The notes under the pieces are model-generated. The model worked only from the letters and a program-made list of their open reading frames with translations, was not told where the DNA came from and searched no databases. Below are positions 48,755 through 55,910 of a stretch of DNA of 64,000 bases, one piece after another. The position numbers were made by a program, and so were the translations under genes. Positions within the stretch are counted from its first letter, which is position 1; each line of letters begins with the position of its first letter. Source of the stretch: Mitsuaria chitosanitabida ATCC BAA-476 = NBRC 102408 (GTDB lineage Bacteria > Pseudomonadota > Gammaproteobacteria > Burkholderiales > Burkholderiaceae_C); NCBI RefSeq assembly GCF_001598255.1, contig NZ_BCYP01000001.1, forward strand, positions 230,308-294,307, in the 5' to 3' direction.

Positions 48755-50240
48755 TCTGCGGAGCGGCGAGGTCGTTGGCCGCGGTCGATCCCGAGGGCGC
48801 GATCGGCGCGGTGGCCGGTTCGGCGTCGCTGGCCGCCGATGCGGCCGCAGCCGCCGCGGTCGCGGCGAGGCGAGCCGCCGCGGCTTGGCCTCGCTGGCCG
48901 ATGGCCTCAATGAAGTCTTTCACGCGATCGGTGAACTGGCCGAAGGTCCGCAGGTCTGCGCGATCGACGCCGAGCAGGCCTGCCAGCGGCGTCTTGTCGC
49001 GGTCGAAGACGTTGTCCCAGAGGTAGAGCATCAGCTTGCCTGCAACGGCGGTGCGGTCGATCTCCCAGCGCTCGGCCTCCGCGGGAATCAGCTTCAACTG
49101 TGCGATGAAGCTGTTGGTGCCCAGTTTTCCGGCGTTACGCGGTTCCTTGAGGTAATAGCGGAAGCTCTCGATCTGCGCGTCGGTATCGATCGCCACAAAG
49201 GTTCGCGGCTGGTGCTTCGGGTCGTACTGCGCCAGCGCATGGACGGCTTGGGCTGCCGATGCCGGCAGACCGCGGGCAAGGGCAAGAACGCCCTGTTCGA
49301 ACTTGCTGCTGAAGTCCGCCCCGCGCCCTTGGAGATGGACGCCTGCGGCGTGGTTGGCGATCGTGAGGACCTGCGCGGCGCACAACTCGCCGACCGACCG
49401 GGCGAGATGTCGACGCGCCTTGATGAACCACGGCCCCACGAGCTTGTCGTCCATCTTGGGCGAGCTGCACTTGTCGAGGATGAAGGCGTTCAGCGCGTCG
49501 AGGAAATCGGACCACCGGTGCTCGGTGCCGGCAATGCGTGCATCGCGCTGGCAGGCGTCCACTTCCTCGAACCCCACCGATCGGAACTCGAAGTGCCAGC
49601 GCCGTTTGAAGGCCGAGTCCATGAAGTACACGGATTCGTCGCTCGTGTTCATCGTGCCGATGAGGTACAGGTTCGGCGGAAGTTTGAGACGACGTCGATC
49701 AATCAACCGCTTGATCTCGGCAGTGAGGGGTGGCGGCACCTCGTCGCTCTCCTGCCCGTTGCTCTCCTGCTCGTCGAGTGCCCTCGTCAGCTCGTTGTCC
49801 AGGGCCTTCAGGACGACCGGCGACACGCTGACCTCGTAGCTCGACCAGCCGCTGTCATCGCGGTCCAGCAGCTGGAAGACCTCGCCGAAGACCTCCGCGC
49901 AGTTGCCCCGGTTGATCTCGTCGATCAGCAGCACGACGTTCCCCGGCGGCGGGACGTTGCCGCGCGCTTCGGCGCTGGACAGGGCCGCGTAGGCGCGGGC
50001 GAGCGCCTGGATGAACGGCCCCGCATGCACGTCGTAGTGGATGACGCCGGCCTCGCTCATCGGCAGCAGGCGCGCCACGAACTCGCCGTGGCTGTAGTCC
50101 GGATGGAACATCGCCGGAATGACGCTGTCGCCGACGGCCTTCAGCGCGGCGGCATTGACATCACGGGCACGGCGACTCTTGCTCGTCCCCGGCGGCCCGA
50201 ACAGGATCAGCTGATGGTGGTGCGGAGGTGTCGACGACAT
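48741..50240 (-). CDS. McrB-like AAA+ GTPase of a restriction system
   Basis: Predicted 499-residue AAA+ motor. Walker A is GPPGTSKS at residues 15-22, Walker B is VVLLIDEINRGN (the IDEINRGN string is typical of McrB), sensor GTMNTSDESVYFMDSAFKRRW follows. McrB normally begins with a DNA-recognition domain of 150 or more residues; here the AAA domain begins almost at the start codon (MSSTPPHHHQLILFGPPG), so no recognition domain is present and none is encoded just upstream. The C-terminal ~100 residues are Ala-rich and probably disordered. Restriction of methylated foreign DNA is the expected role with the downstream nuclease; what targets it is unknown. Confidence 0.8.
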   Translation of the reverse strand: MSSTPPHHHQLILFGPPGTSKSRRARDVNAAALKAVGDSVIPAMFHPDYSHGEFVARLLPMSEAGVIHYDVHAGPFIQALARAYAALSSAEARGNVPPPGNVVLLIDEINRGNCAEVFGEVFQLLDRDDSGWSSYEVSVSPVVLKALDNELTRALDEQESNGQESDEVPPPLTAEIKRLIDRRRLKLPPNLYLIGTMNTSDESVYFMDSAFKRRWHFEFRSVGFEEVDACQRDARIAGTEHRWSDFLDALNAFILDKCSSPKMDDKLVGPWFIKARRHLARSVGELCAAQVLTIANHAAGVHLQGRGADFSSKFEQGVLALARGLPASAAQAVHALAQYDPKHQPRTFVAIDTDAQIESFRYYLKEPRNAGKLGTNSFIAQLKLIPAEAERWEIDRTAVAGKLMLYLWDNVFDRDKTPLAGLLGVDRADLRTFGQFTDRVKDFIEAIGQRGQAAAARLAATAAAAAASAASDAEPATAPIAPSGSTAANDLAAPQNAGR

Positions 50241-50457
50241 CGTTGCTCCCTGATGTGGTGTCGTTCTGTCTGGCGTCGATTCTCAGCATCGACTGGTGCT
50301 GTCGAGTCGGCGGATGGCCGCTCCTCGCCCTCAATGACGCGGGCGCCGCATGCAGTGGGCGAGGACGTGAATTCGTTCCGCGCGTTGCCGCGACGCACAG
50401 GCTCGGTGCGTCGGCGGCCAGTGGCCCGCAGACCGCGGGTGGTGCCACGTCACGGCC

Positions 50458-51039
50458 TCATTTGCAAAACAGCTTGATGTCGTCATGCGCGATCTTGCGA
50501 TCGTGGTCGTCGGTCGGCCGAGACCAACGGCGGACCGCGCCGCTGAGGACGTCCTTGGCGAGCGCGCACCGGTAGGCGTCGGTCTCGCGGTTCATCCCGG
50601 ACGACAGCGCGCGCGGGGGCGCCGGCGGGGAAGGCGTGATCGTGACCTGCGGCGTCTCCACCGGCCGATAGGCCGGTCGCGGCGGCCAGTCCTCCGACGT
50701 CGACGGCTTGGGCGGCGCGGGCGGCGGGAGGGGCGCTGGCGGCGGTGGCTTGATCTCGGTGGGGCGGGTGGCGGGATCGGTCGGCTTGCTGCTCGAGTAA
50801 TGCGTGCGGCCCTGCGCGTCGACCCACTTGTAGACCTGGCCCGGTGCCTGCGCCTGAACGACCGCCGGCGCGCAGACCAGCGCCACGCCGAGCACCGCGC
50901 CGATCAACGCGGCGACGATCCGCACGAGACGCGTCGGCGCGGTCTGAGGGCCCCGTCCCGCGGGTCTGACCAAGCCGCCATGCGCGGCCTGTCCATGGGG
51001 ACGTCTCCCCTCCCGATTCCCGCGCGCCAGCACGCCCAT
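50458..51039 (-). CDS. DUF4124-type secreted protein
   Basis: Predicted 193-residue protein with a hydrophobic export segment (IVAALIGAVLGVALVCAPAVVQAQ) preceded by a ~40-residue Arg-rich leader. The DUF4124 motif VYKWVDAQGRTHYSSSKPTD follows, then a Pro-rich stretch and a C-terminal segment with two Cys (YRCALAKDV ... KLFCK) that may pair. The start at 51039 has GGGAG upstream; a downstream start closer to the signal sequence cannot be excluded. Function unknown. It lies upstream of the McrBC-like pair with a 217-base gap that shows no other feature. Confidence 0.72.
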   Translation of the reverse strand: MGVLARGNREGRRPHGQAAHGGLVRPAGRGPQTAPTRLVRIVAALIGAVLGVALVCAPAVVQAQAPGQVYKWVDAQGRTHYSSSKPTDPATRPTEIKPPPPAPLPPPAPPKPSTSEDWPPRPAYRPVETPQVTITPSPPAPPRALSSGMNRETDAYRCALAKDVLSGAVRRWSRPTDDHDRKIAHDDIKLFCK

Positions 51040-51171
51040 CCCGCTCTCCCTGATCGTTGTCGTTCTCGTGACGAGGTGCGACTGTAGGGACCCGGGACGC
51101 CGATGGGCATCCCTCCGGGTGGGGTGCCGGCGCCGGGTGTCTACACTGGCGCCCCTTCCCGTTCCGGTCCC

Positions 51172-52134
51172 ATGCAAGCTCTCCTCGACGCCATCTCCCG
51201 CCTCGACCGCCCCACCGACGCGTGCCGCGTCTTCCACGGCCGTGGCGGCCGCCATCCGGGCTGCGAGCAGTGGACGCTCGATGCTTATCCGCCGGTCTGG
51301 CTGCTGACCAGCTTCGCGCCGGTGACCGACGAGGCGCTCGCGCGCGTCGGCGAGGCGCTCGCCGCGCGCTGGGCCGAGATCGCGCCGGGCGAGCCGCTGA
51401 ACTGGGTCTTCCAGCACCGCGACGAGAACCGCCCCACCAACCGCGTGATGGCCGGCGAGATCCCGGCCGAGCACGTCGTCGAGGAGGACGGCGCCCGCTT
51501 CGCGGTCAACCTGCCGCACGGGCAGAACCACGGCTTCTTCCTGGACATGGCCGAGGGCCGCCGCTGGACGCGGCGCTGGGCCGAGGCCCATCCCGGCGGC
51601 CGGGTGCTCAACCTGTTCGCCTACACCTGCGCCTTCTCGGTCGCCGCGCTGCGCGGCGGCGCGGCGCAGGTCGACAACTACGACATGGCGCGCGGCCCGC
51701 TGGCCGTGGGCCGCCGCAACCATCAGCTCAACGGCCTGCAGGACCGCGCGGCCTTCCATGGCCACGATGTCTTCAACTCCTGGGGCAAGATCCGCCGCGG
51801 CGCGCCCTACGACCTGGTCGTGCTGGATCCGCCCAGCTACCAGAAGGGCAGCTTCGTCGCGACCAAGGACTACGCCCGCCTGGCCCGCAAGCTGCCCGAG
51901 CTCCTGGCCCCCGGCGGCCACGCGCTGGTGTGCCTCAACACGCCCAAGCTCGGCACGGACTTCCTGCGCGAGACCCTCGCCACCGAGGCGCCGACACTCG
52001 TGTTCATCGAGCGCGTCGCCAATCCCGCCGTCCATGCCGACGTGGACGAGGAGCGCTCGCTGAAGGTGCTGGTCTATCGTCAGCCCGAGCACGCCGCTCG
52101 GCCCGTGTCACCCGCGCCGTCCGACGCGGACTGA
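51172..52134 (+). CDS. Class I SAM-dependent RNA methyltransferase (RlmI/RlmK-like)
   Basis: Predicted 320-residue methyltransferase of the COG1092-type family. The SAM site is VLNLFAYTCAFSVAALRGGA with a following acidic residue (NYDMARGPLAVGRRNHQLNG). The catalytic motif is VLDPPSYQKGSF, where family members carry DPPxF/Y near the active site. N-terminal residues 1-125 are not a clear PUA domain, unlike RlmI, so the exact rRNA target is uncertain. The start at 51172 gives a normal N-terminus; the upstream ATG 51103 adds only Gly/Pro-rich residues. Confidence 0.85.
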   Translation: MQALLDAISRLDRPTDACRVFHGRGGRHPGCEQWTLDAYPPVWLLTSFAPVTDEALARVGEALAARWAEIAPGEPLNWVFQHRDENRPTNRVMAGEIPAEHVVEEDGARFAVNLPHGQNHGFFLDMAEGRRWTRRWAEAHPGGRVLNLFAYTCAFSVAALRGGAAQVDNYDMARGPLAVGRRNHQLNGLQDRAAFHGHDVFNSWGKIRRGAPYDLVVLDPPSYQKGSFVATKDYARLARKLPELLAPGGHALVCLNTPKLGTDFLRETLATEAPTLVFIERVANPAVHADVDEERSLKVLVYRQPEHAARPVSPAPSDAD

Positions 52135-52197
52135 GCGCGCCGGGCGATCGCCGGTCAATCGCTGGTCAATCGCCGGACGATCGGCGACCGGCCGGTC

Positions 52198-53532
52198 TCA
52201 GTAGCTCCGTGCCTCGATCGCCGCCCGGACGAGATCCAGGCCTTCGCCGAGCCGCTCGACGTCCACCGAGCCGAGCGCGAGCCGGATCGCATGCGGCACA
52301 TGCCTGGTCGTGGCGAAGGGCTCGGCGGTGGACACCGACACGCGCTCGTTCTGCAGCGCCATCGCCACCTGGTCCGCACGGACCTCCTCGCCCAGGGGTA
52401 GCCACACGAAGTAGCTCGACGGATGCCCGATCCGCTTCAGCGGGCCGAGCCGCTCCGCCGCCAGACGCTGACGCCGCTTCGCGTCCTCGCGCTTCTCTCC
52501 CTCCAGGCGGTCGACGGTGCCGTCCTCCAGCCAGCCGGCGGTGATGGCGGTCATCACGCCCGGCGTGTTCCAGGTCGTCGCGCGGATGGCGCGCTCGATC
52601 GGATGAACGGCCTGCGGCGGCGCCACCGCGAAGCCCACCCGCAGGCCGGCGGCCACGCTCTTGGAGAAGCCCGAGACGTAGACCGTCCGCTCCGGCGCGA
52701 GCATCGCCAGCGGCGGCGGCGGGTCCTCCGCGAGGTAGGCGTAGGCGCCGTCCTCGATGACCCACAGGTCGTGCCGCCGCGCGAGCGCCGCGAGCTCGCG
52801 CCGCCGCGTCGCGCCCATCACCCAGCCCAGCGGGTTGTTGAGCGTGGGCATGGTGTAGATGGCCTTCACCCGGCGTCTCCGGCACAGCGTTTCCAGCGCG
52901 TCGAGGTCGGGCCCGGCGCCCGCGGCGGGCACCGGCACGAGCTCCAGCCGCTGCATCTCCGCCACCAGCTTGAAGCCGGGATAGGTCAGCGCGTCCACCG
53001 CGACCACATCACCCGGCTTGAGCAGCGCCATCAGCGTCACCGCGATGCCGTGTTGCGCGCCGTCGACGATCAGCACCTGCCCGCCCTCGACCGTGATCCC
53101 GCGCCGCGTCAGATGCCGCGCGACCGCGGCGCGATCGGCCGGGCGGCCGCCATGCGGCTGATAGCGCAGCAGCGCCTCCAGATCGCCCGCGCCGGCGAGC
53201 TGTCGCAGCGCGCCGCGCAGCAGCTCCGCCTGACCGGGCAGCGAGGGGTAGTTGAAGCTCAGGTCCACCATGTCCGCGGCGACCGCGTCCAGGTCCACGC
53301 CCTGGCTCGGAGACAGCAGCGTCTCCTTGACGAAGGTGCCGCGGCCGGTCTCGCCGCTGACCAGCCCCATCGCGCGCAGTTCCGCATAGACGCGTGTGGC
53401 CGTCACCAGCGCGAAGCCCTCGCGCTCCGCGAGCTCGCGATGCGTCGGCAGGCGCGTGCCGGCGGGCAGGGTGCCGCCACGGATCTCCGCCGCCCATCGA
53501 TCGACCACCGCCTTGTACCGGGGTTCCGCCAT
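52198..53532 (-). CDS. MocR-type PLP-dependent GntR regulator
   Basis: Transcription factor of 444 residues. A GntR winged helix (about 1-70: AEPRYKAVVDRWAAEIRGG, LPTHRELAEREGFALVTATRVY, GRGTFV) is fused to an aminotransferase-like fold I domain. That domain has YQPHGGRPADRAAVARHL, the TMPTLNNPLG segment and the PLP Lys in YVSGFSKSVAAGLRVGF. It is divergent from the EamA exporter gene, with an 88-base gap holding an inverted repeat. MocR proteins commonly control the adjacent transporter or PLP-linked metabolism; effector unknown. Confidence 0.92.
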   Translation of the reverse strand: MAEPRYKAVVDRWAAEIRGGTLPAGTRLPTHRELAEREGFALVTATRVYAELRAMGLVSGETGRGTFVKETLLSPSQGVDLDAVAADMVDLSFNYPSLPGQAELLRGALRQLAGAGDLEALLRYQPHGGRPADRAAVARHLTRRGITVEGGQVLIVDGAQHGIAVTLMALLKPGDVVAVDALTYPGFKLVAEMQRLELVPVPAAGAGPDLDALETLCRRRRVKAIYTMPTLNNPLGWVMGATRRRELAALARRHDLWVIEDGAYAYLAEDPPPPLAMLAPERTVYVSGFSKSVAAGLRVGFAVAPPQAVHPIERAIRATTWNTPGVMTAITAGWLEDGTVDRLEGEKREDAKRRQRLAAERLGPLKRIGHPSSYFVWLPLGEEVRADQVAMALQNERVSVSTAEPFATTRHVPHAIRLALGSVDVERLGEGLDLVRAAIEARSY

Positions 53533-53552
53533 GCGCTCCGCCTGTATCCATG

Positions 53553-53568
53553 ACAATTTTTTGATTGT
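53553..53568. promoter_or_regulatory. Candidate MocR operator
   Basis: ACAAT-6 bases-ATTGT is a perfect inverted repeat, directly followed by a partial direct repeat (ATTGTATTGAT). It lies in an unusually AT-rich piece of the divergent mocR-eamA gap, 21 bases from the mocR start and 53 from the eamA start. Operators of MocR proteins are often arranged as direct plus inverted repeats in such gaps. Confidence 0.5.
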
Positions 53569-53620
53569 ATTGATCCTGGTCGCTACGCTGGCCGCTTCCT
53601 TCCCCAACGACCCGCGATCC

Positions 53621-54490
53621 ATGGACACGACTTCCCGAGGCTGGCTGAACGGTTTCATCGGCGTGCTGATCTTCAGCGGCTCGCTGCCGGCGACGCGTCT
53701 CGCGGTGGCCGACTTCGATCCCGTCTTCCTGACGGCGGCCCGCGCGTCGATCGCCGGCCTGCTGGCGCTGCTCGCGCTGATGCTGCTGCGCGCGCGTCGG
53801 CCCACGCGCGCGCAGGCCTGGCCGCTGGTCATCGTGGCGGCGGGCGTGGTCATCGGCTTCCCGCTGCTGACCGCGCTGGCGTTGCGGCATGTGACCTCGG
53901 CGCACTCGACCGTCTTCATCGCGCTGCTGCCGCTGTCCACCGCCGCCTTCGGCGTGCTGCGCGGCGGCGAGCGGCCGCGGCCCGCGTTCTGGATCTTCTC
54001 GTCGCTGGGCAGCCTCTTCGTCATCGGCTTCGCCGCCGCGCAGGGCCTGAGCGCCGCGCCGGCCGGCGATCTGCTGATGCTGGCCGCCATCCTGGTCTGC
54101 GGACTGGGCTACGCCGAGGGCGCGAAGCTGTCCCGCACGCTGGGCGGCTGGCAGGTGATCTGCTGGGCGCTGGCGATCGCGCTGCCGGTGATGCTCGCCG
54201 GCGCGCTGTGGCTGATGCCCGCGAGCCTGCGCGGCGTCGGCGCGCCGGCCTGGGCCGGGCTGGGCTATGTGTCGCTGTTCAGCATGCTGATCGGCTTCGT
54301 GTTCTGGTACCGCGGCCTGGCGCAGGGCGGCATCGCGGCCGTCGGTCAGCTGCAGCTGCTGCAGCCGCTGTTCGGACTCGCGCTGGCGGCGGGGTTGTTG
54401 CGTGAATCGGTGAGTCCGGCGATGCTCGCGGTCACCGTCGCCGTGATCGGCTGCGTCGCCGGGGCCCGGCGCTTCTCGCGGCCCCGCTGA
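53621..54490 (+). CDS. EamA/DMT-family exporter
   Basis: Inner-membrane protein of 289 residues with about ten hydrophobic helices forming two EamA repeats (LNGFIGVLIFSGSLPATRLA ... and AGDLLMLAAILVCGLGYAEG ...). DMT proteins export amino acids or other metabolites; substrate not predictable. The start at 53621 is used since upstream in-frame sequence is shadow of the mocR gene. The divergent MocR regulator probably controls it. Confidence 0.9.
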   Translation: MDTTSRGWLNGFIGVLIFSGSLPATRLAVADFDPVFLTAARASIAGLLALLALMLLRARRPTRAQAWPLVIVAAGVVIGFPLLTALALRHVTSAHSTVFIALLPLSTAAFGVLRGGERPRPAFWIFSSLGSLFVIGFAAAQGLSAAPAGDLLMLAAILVCGLGYAEGAKLSRTLGGWQVICWALAIALPVMLAGALWLMPASLRGVGAPAWAGLGYVSLFSMLIGFVFWYRGLAQGGIAAVGQLQLLQPLFGLALAAGLLRESVSPAMLAVTVAVIGCVAGARRFSRPR

Positions 54491-54589
54491 CGGCGAATCA
54501 GGCAAGCCTCGCGGCGGATCGTGCAAGCCACGTCGCCGCCCGCCTCCCTAGACTGCGGAGCGTCACGACGCAGCCAGCAGGAGGTCGAC

Positions 54590-55444
54590 ATGGGTGCTTT
54601 CTTCGCATGGGGATCCGCATGGCCCGCGCCGTGCGCGGTGGCCTGCACCGCGGTGCTGGGCCTGATCGCCGCGCCGCCCCTGGCCCTCGCGGCCGAGGGC
54701 GCCAGCTTCCAGCCGACCCCGATTTCAGCGACACCGAACCGCGACGAGGGCCTGGCCGCCTTCGCCCGCATGGAGCGCGTGCTGCTCCACCCGCGATGTC
54801 TGAACTGTCACGTGCCGGGCGCGCCGCTGCAGGGTGACCTCAGCCGCGTCCACTACCCGGCCGTGCAGCGCGGCACCGATGGCAAGGGCGTCGCCCCCTT
54901 GCAGTGCGCCACCTGTCACTCGACGAGAAACAGCCCGCTGCCGCACGCGCCGCCGGGCCTGGAGACCGACGGCAAGCCTGGCTGGCACATGCCGCCGGAC
55001 AACATGAAGATGTCGTGGCTGGGCCTGAGCGGACCGGCGTTGTGCAAGGTCTTCCGCGAGCCGGCGACCAACGGCCACCGCTCGCTGGCGATGCTCGAGC
55101 AGCATCTGCTGACCGATCATCTGGTCGCCTGGGGCTGGCAGCCCGGCCCGGCGCGCGCGCTGCCGCCGCTGGCCAAGCCCGATTTCGACGAGCAGGTGCG
55201 GGCCTGGATCCGCAACGGCGCGCCCTGCGACGCCACCGAGCCCCTGCGCAAGACCGTCGGCACGACCAGGGCCGAGGCCGAGCGCGGCGTGGTGGATCAG
55301 TTGAGGGCCCTCGCGCGCGGCGGCGATCAGCGCCTCCAGGATCCCGCCAGGCCGGCGGCGCTCCCCGCGACCGCCAGCGCCGATCCCCACGACAACGCCT
55401 CCGGCCGCGCGCCGGGCGCGGCCCTCACGAGGAGCCAGCCATGA
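54590..55444 (+). CDS. Dihaem cytochrome c associated with the molybdenum hydroxylase
   Basis: Periplasmic protein of 284 residues. Signal sequence (AVACTAVLGLIAAPPLALAAEG), then two c-type haem motifs CLNCH (70-74) and CATCH (106-110), with probable Met ligands in WHMPPDNMKMSW. Start at 54590 has CAGGAGG upstream. Its stop overlaps the iorA start (ATGA). Cytochromes next to IorAB-type hydroxylases usually take electrons from the enzyme toward the respiratory chain, since the exported enzyme cannot use NAD. Confidence 0.85.
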   Translation: MGAFFAWGSAWPAPCAVACTAVLGLIAAPPLALAAEGASFQPTPISATPNRDEGLAAFARMERVLLHPRCLNCHVPGAPLQGDLSRVHYPAVQRGTDGKGVAPLQCATCHSTRNSPLPHAPPGLETDGKPGWHMPPDNMKMSWLGLSGPALCKVFREPATNGHRSLAMLEQHLLTDHLVAWGWQPGPARALPPLAKPDFDEQVRAWIRNGAPCDATEPLRKTVGTTRAEAERGVVDQLRALARGGDQRLQDPARPAALPATASADPHDNASGRAPGAALTRSQP

Positions 55445-55899
55445 TCTCTTTCCGCCTGAACGGCCAACCCAAGCAGGTCGACGTCCCTGGCGACACGCCG
55501 GTGCTGTGGGTGCTGCGGGACACGCTGGGCATGACCGGCACCAAGTTCGGATGCGGCATCGCGGTCTGCGGTGCCTGCACCGTGCACATCGACGGCCAGC
55601 AGCGCCGGGCCTGCGTGACGCCGGTCGAGTCGATCGCGGGCCAGCACCTGACCACCATCGAGTCCGTCGCCGACGACCGTGTCGGCAAGGCGGTGCAGGA
55701 CGCGTGGGTCAAGCATGACGTCGTGCAATGCGGCTACTGCCAGAGCGGCCAGATCATGGCCGCCGTCGCGTTGCTCAAGGCCAATCACCGTCCCACCGAC
55801 GCCGAGATCGACAGCGCCATGAGCGCCAACCTCTGCCGCTGCGGGACCTATGTGCGGGTGCACGCCGCCGTCAAGGACGCCGCCAAGGCGCTGGGCTGA
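55441..55899 (+). CDS. [2Fe-2S] subunit of an isoquinoline 1-oxidoreductase-type hydroxylase
   Basis: Small iron-sulfur subunit, 152 residues, of the xanthine oxidase family. First cluster: Cys 38, 43, 46 and 58 (FGCGIAVCGACTVHIDG); second cluster: Cys 97, 100, 132 and 134 (QCGYCQSGQ, NLCRCGTY). No signal peptide of its own, consistent with hitch-hiking export with the Tat-bearing large subunit. Start ATG 55441 overlaps the cytochrome stop; 11 bases separate it from the large subunit gene. Confidence 0.92.
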   Translation: MISFRLNGQPKQVDVPGDTPVLWVLRDTLGMTGTKFGCGIAVCGACTVHIDGQQRRACVTPVESIAGQHLTTIESVADDRVGKAVQDAWVKHDVVQCGYCQSGQIMAAVALLKANHRPTDAEIDSAMSANLCRCGTYVRVHAAVKDAAKALG

Positions 55900-55910
55900 A
55901 GGAGACCGCC

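Noticed and set aside
50161..50448. Small minus-strand frame upstream of the McrB-like gene as its missing N-terminal domain
   Set aside because: It is in another frame, Arg/Pro/Ala-rich, and shows no recognisable DNA-binding domain.
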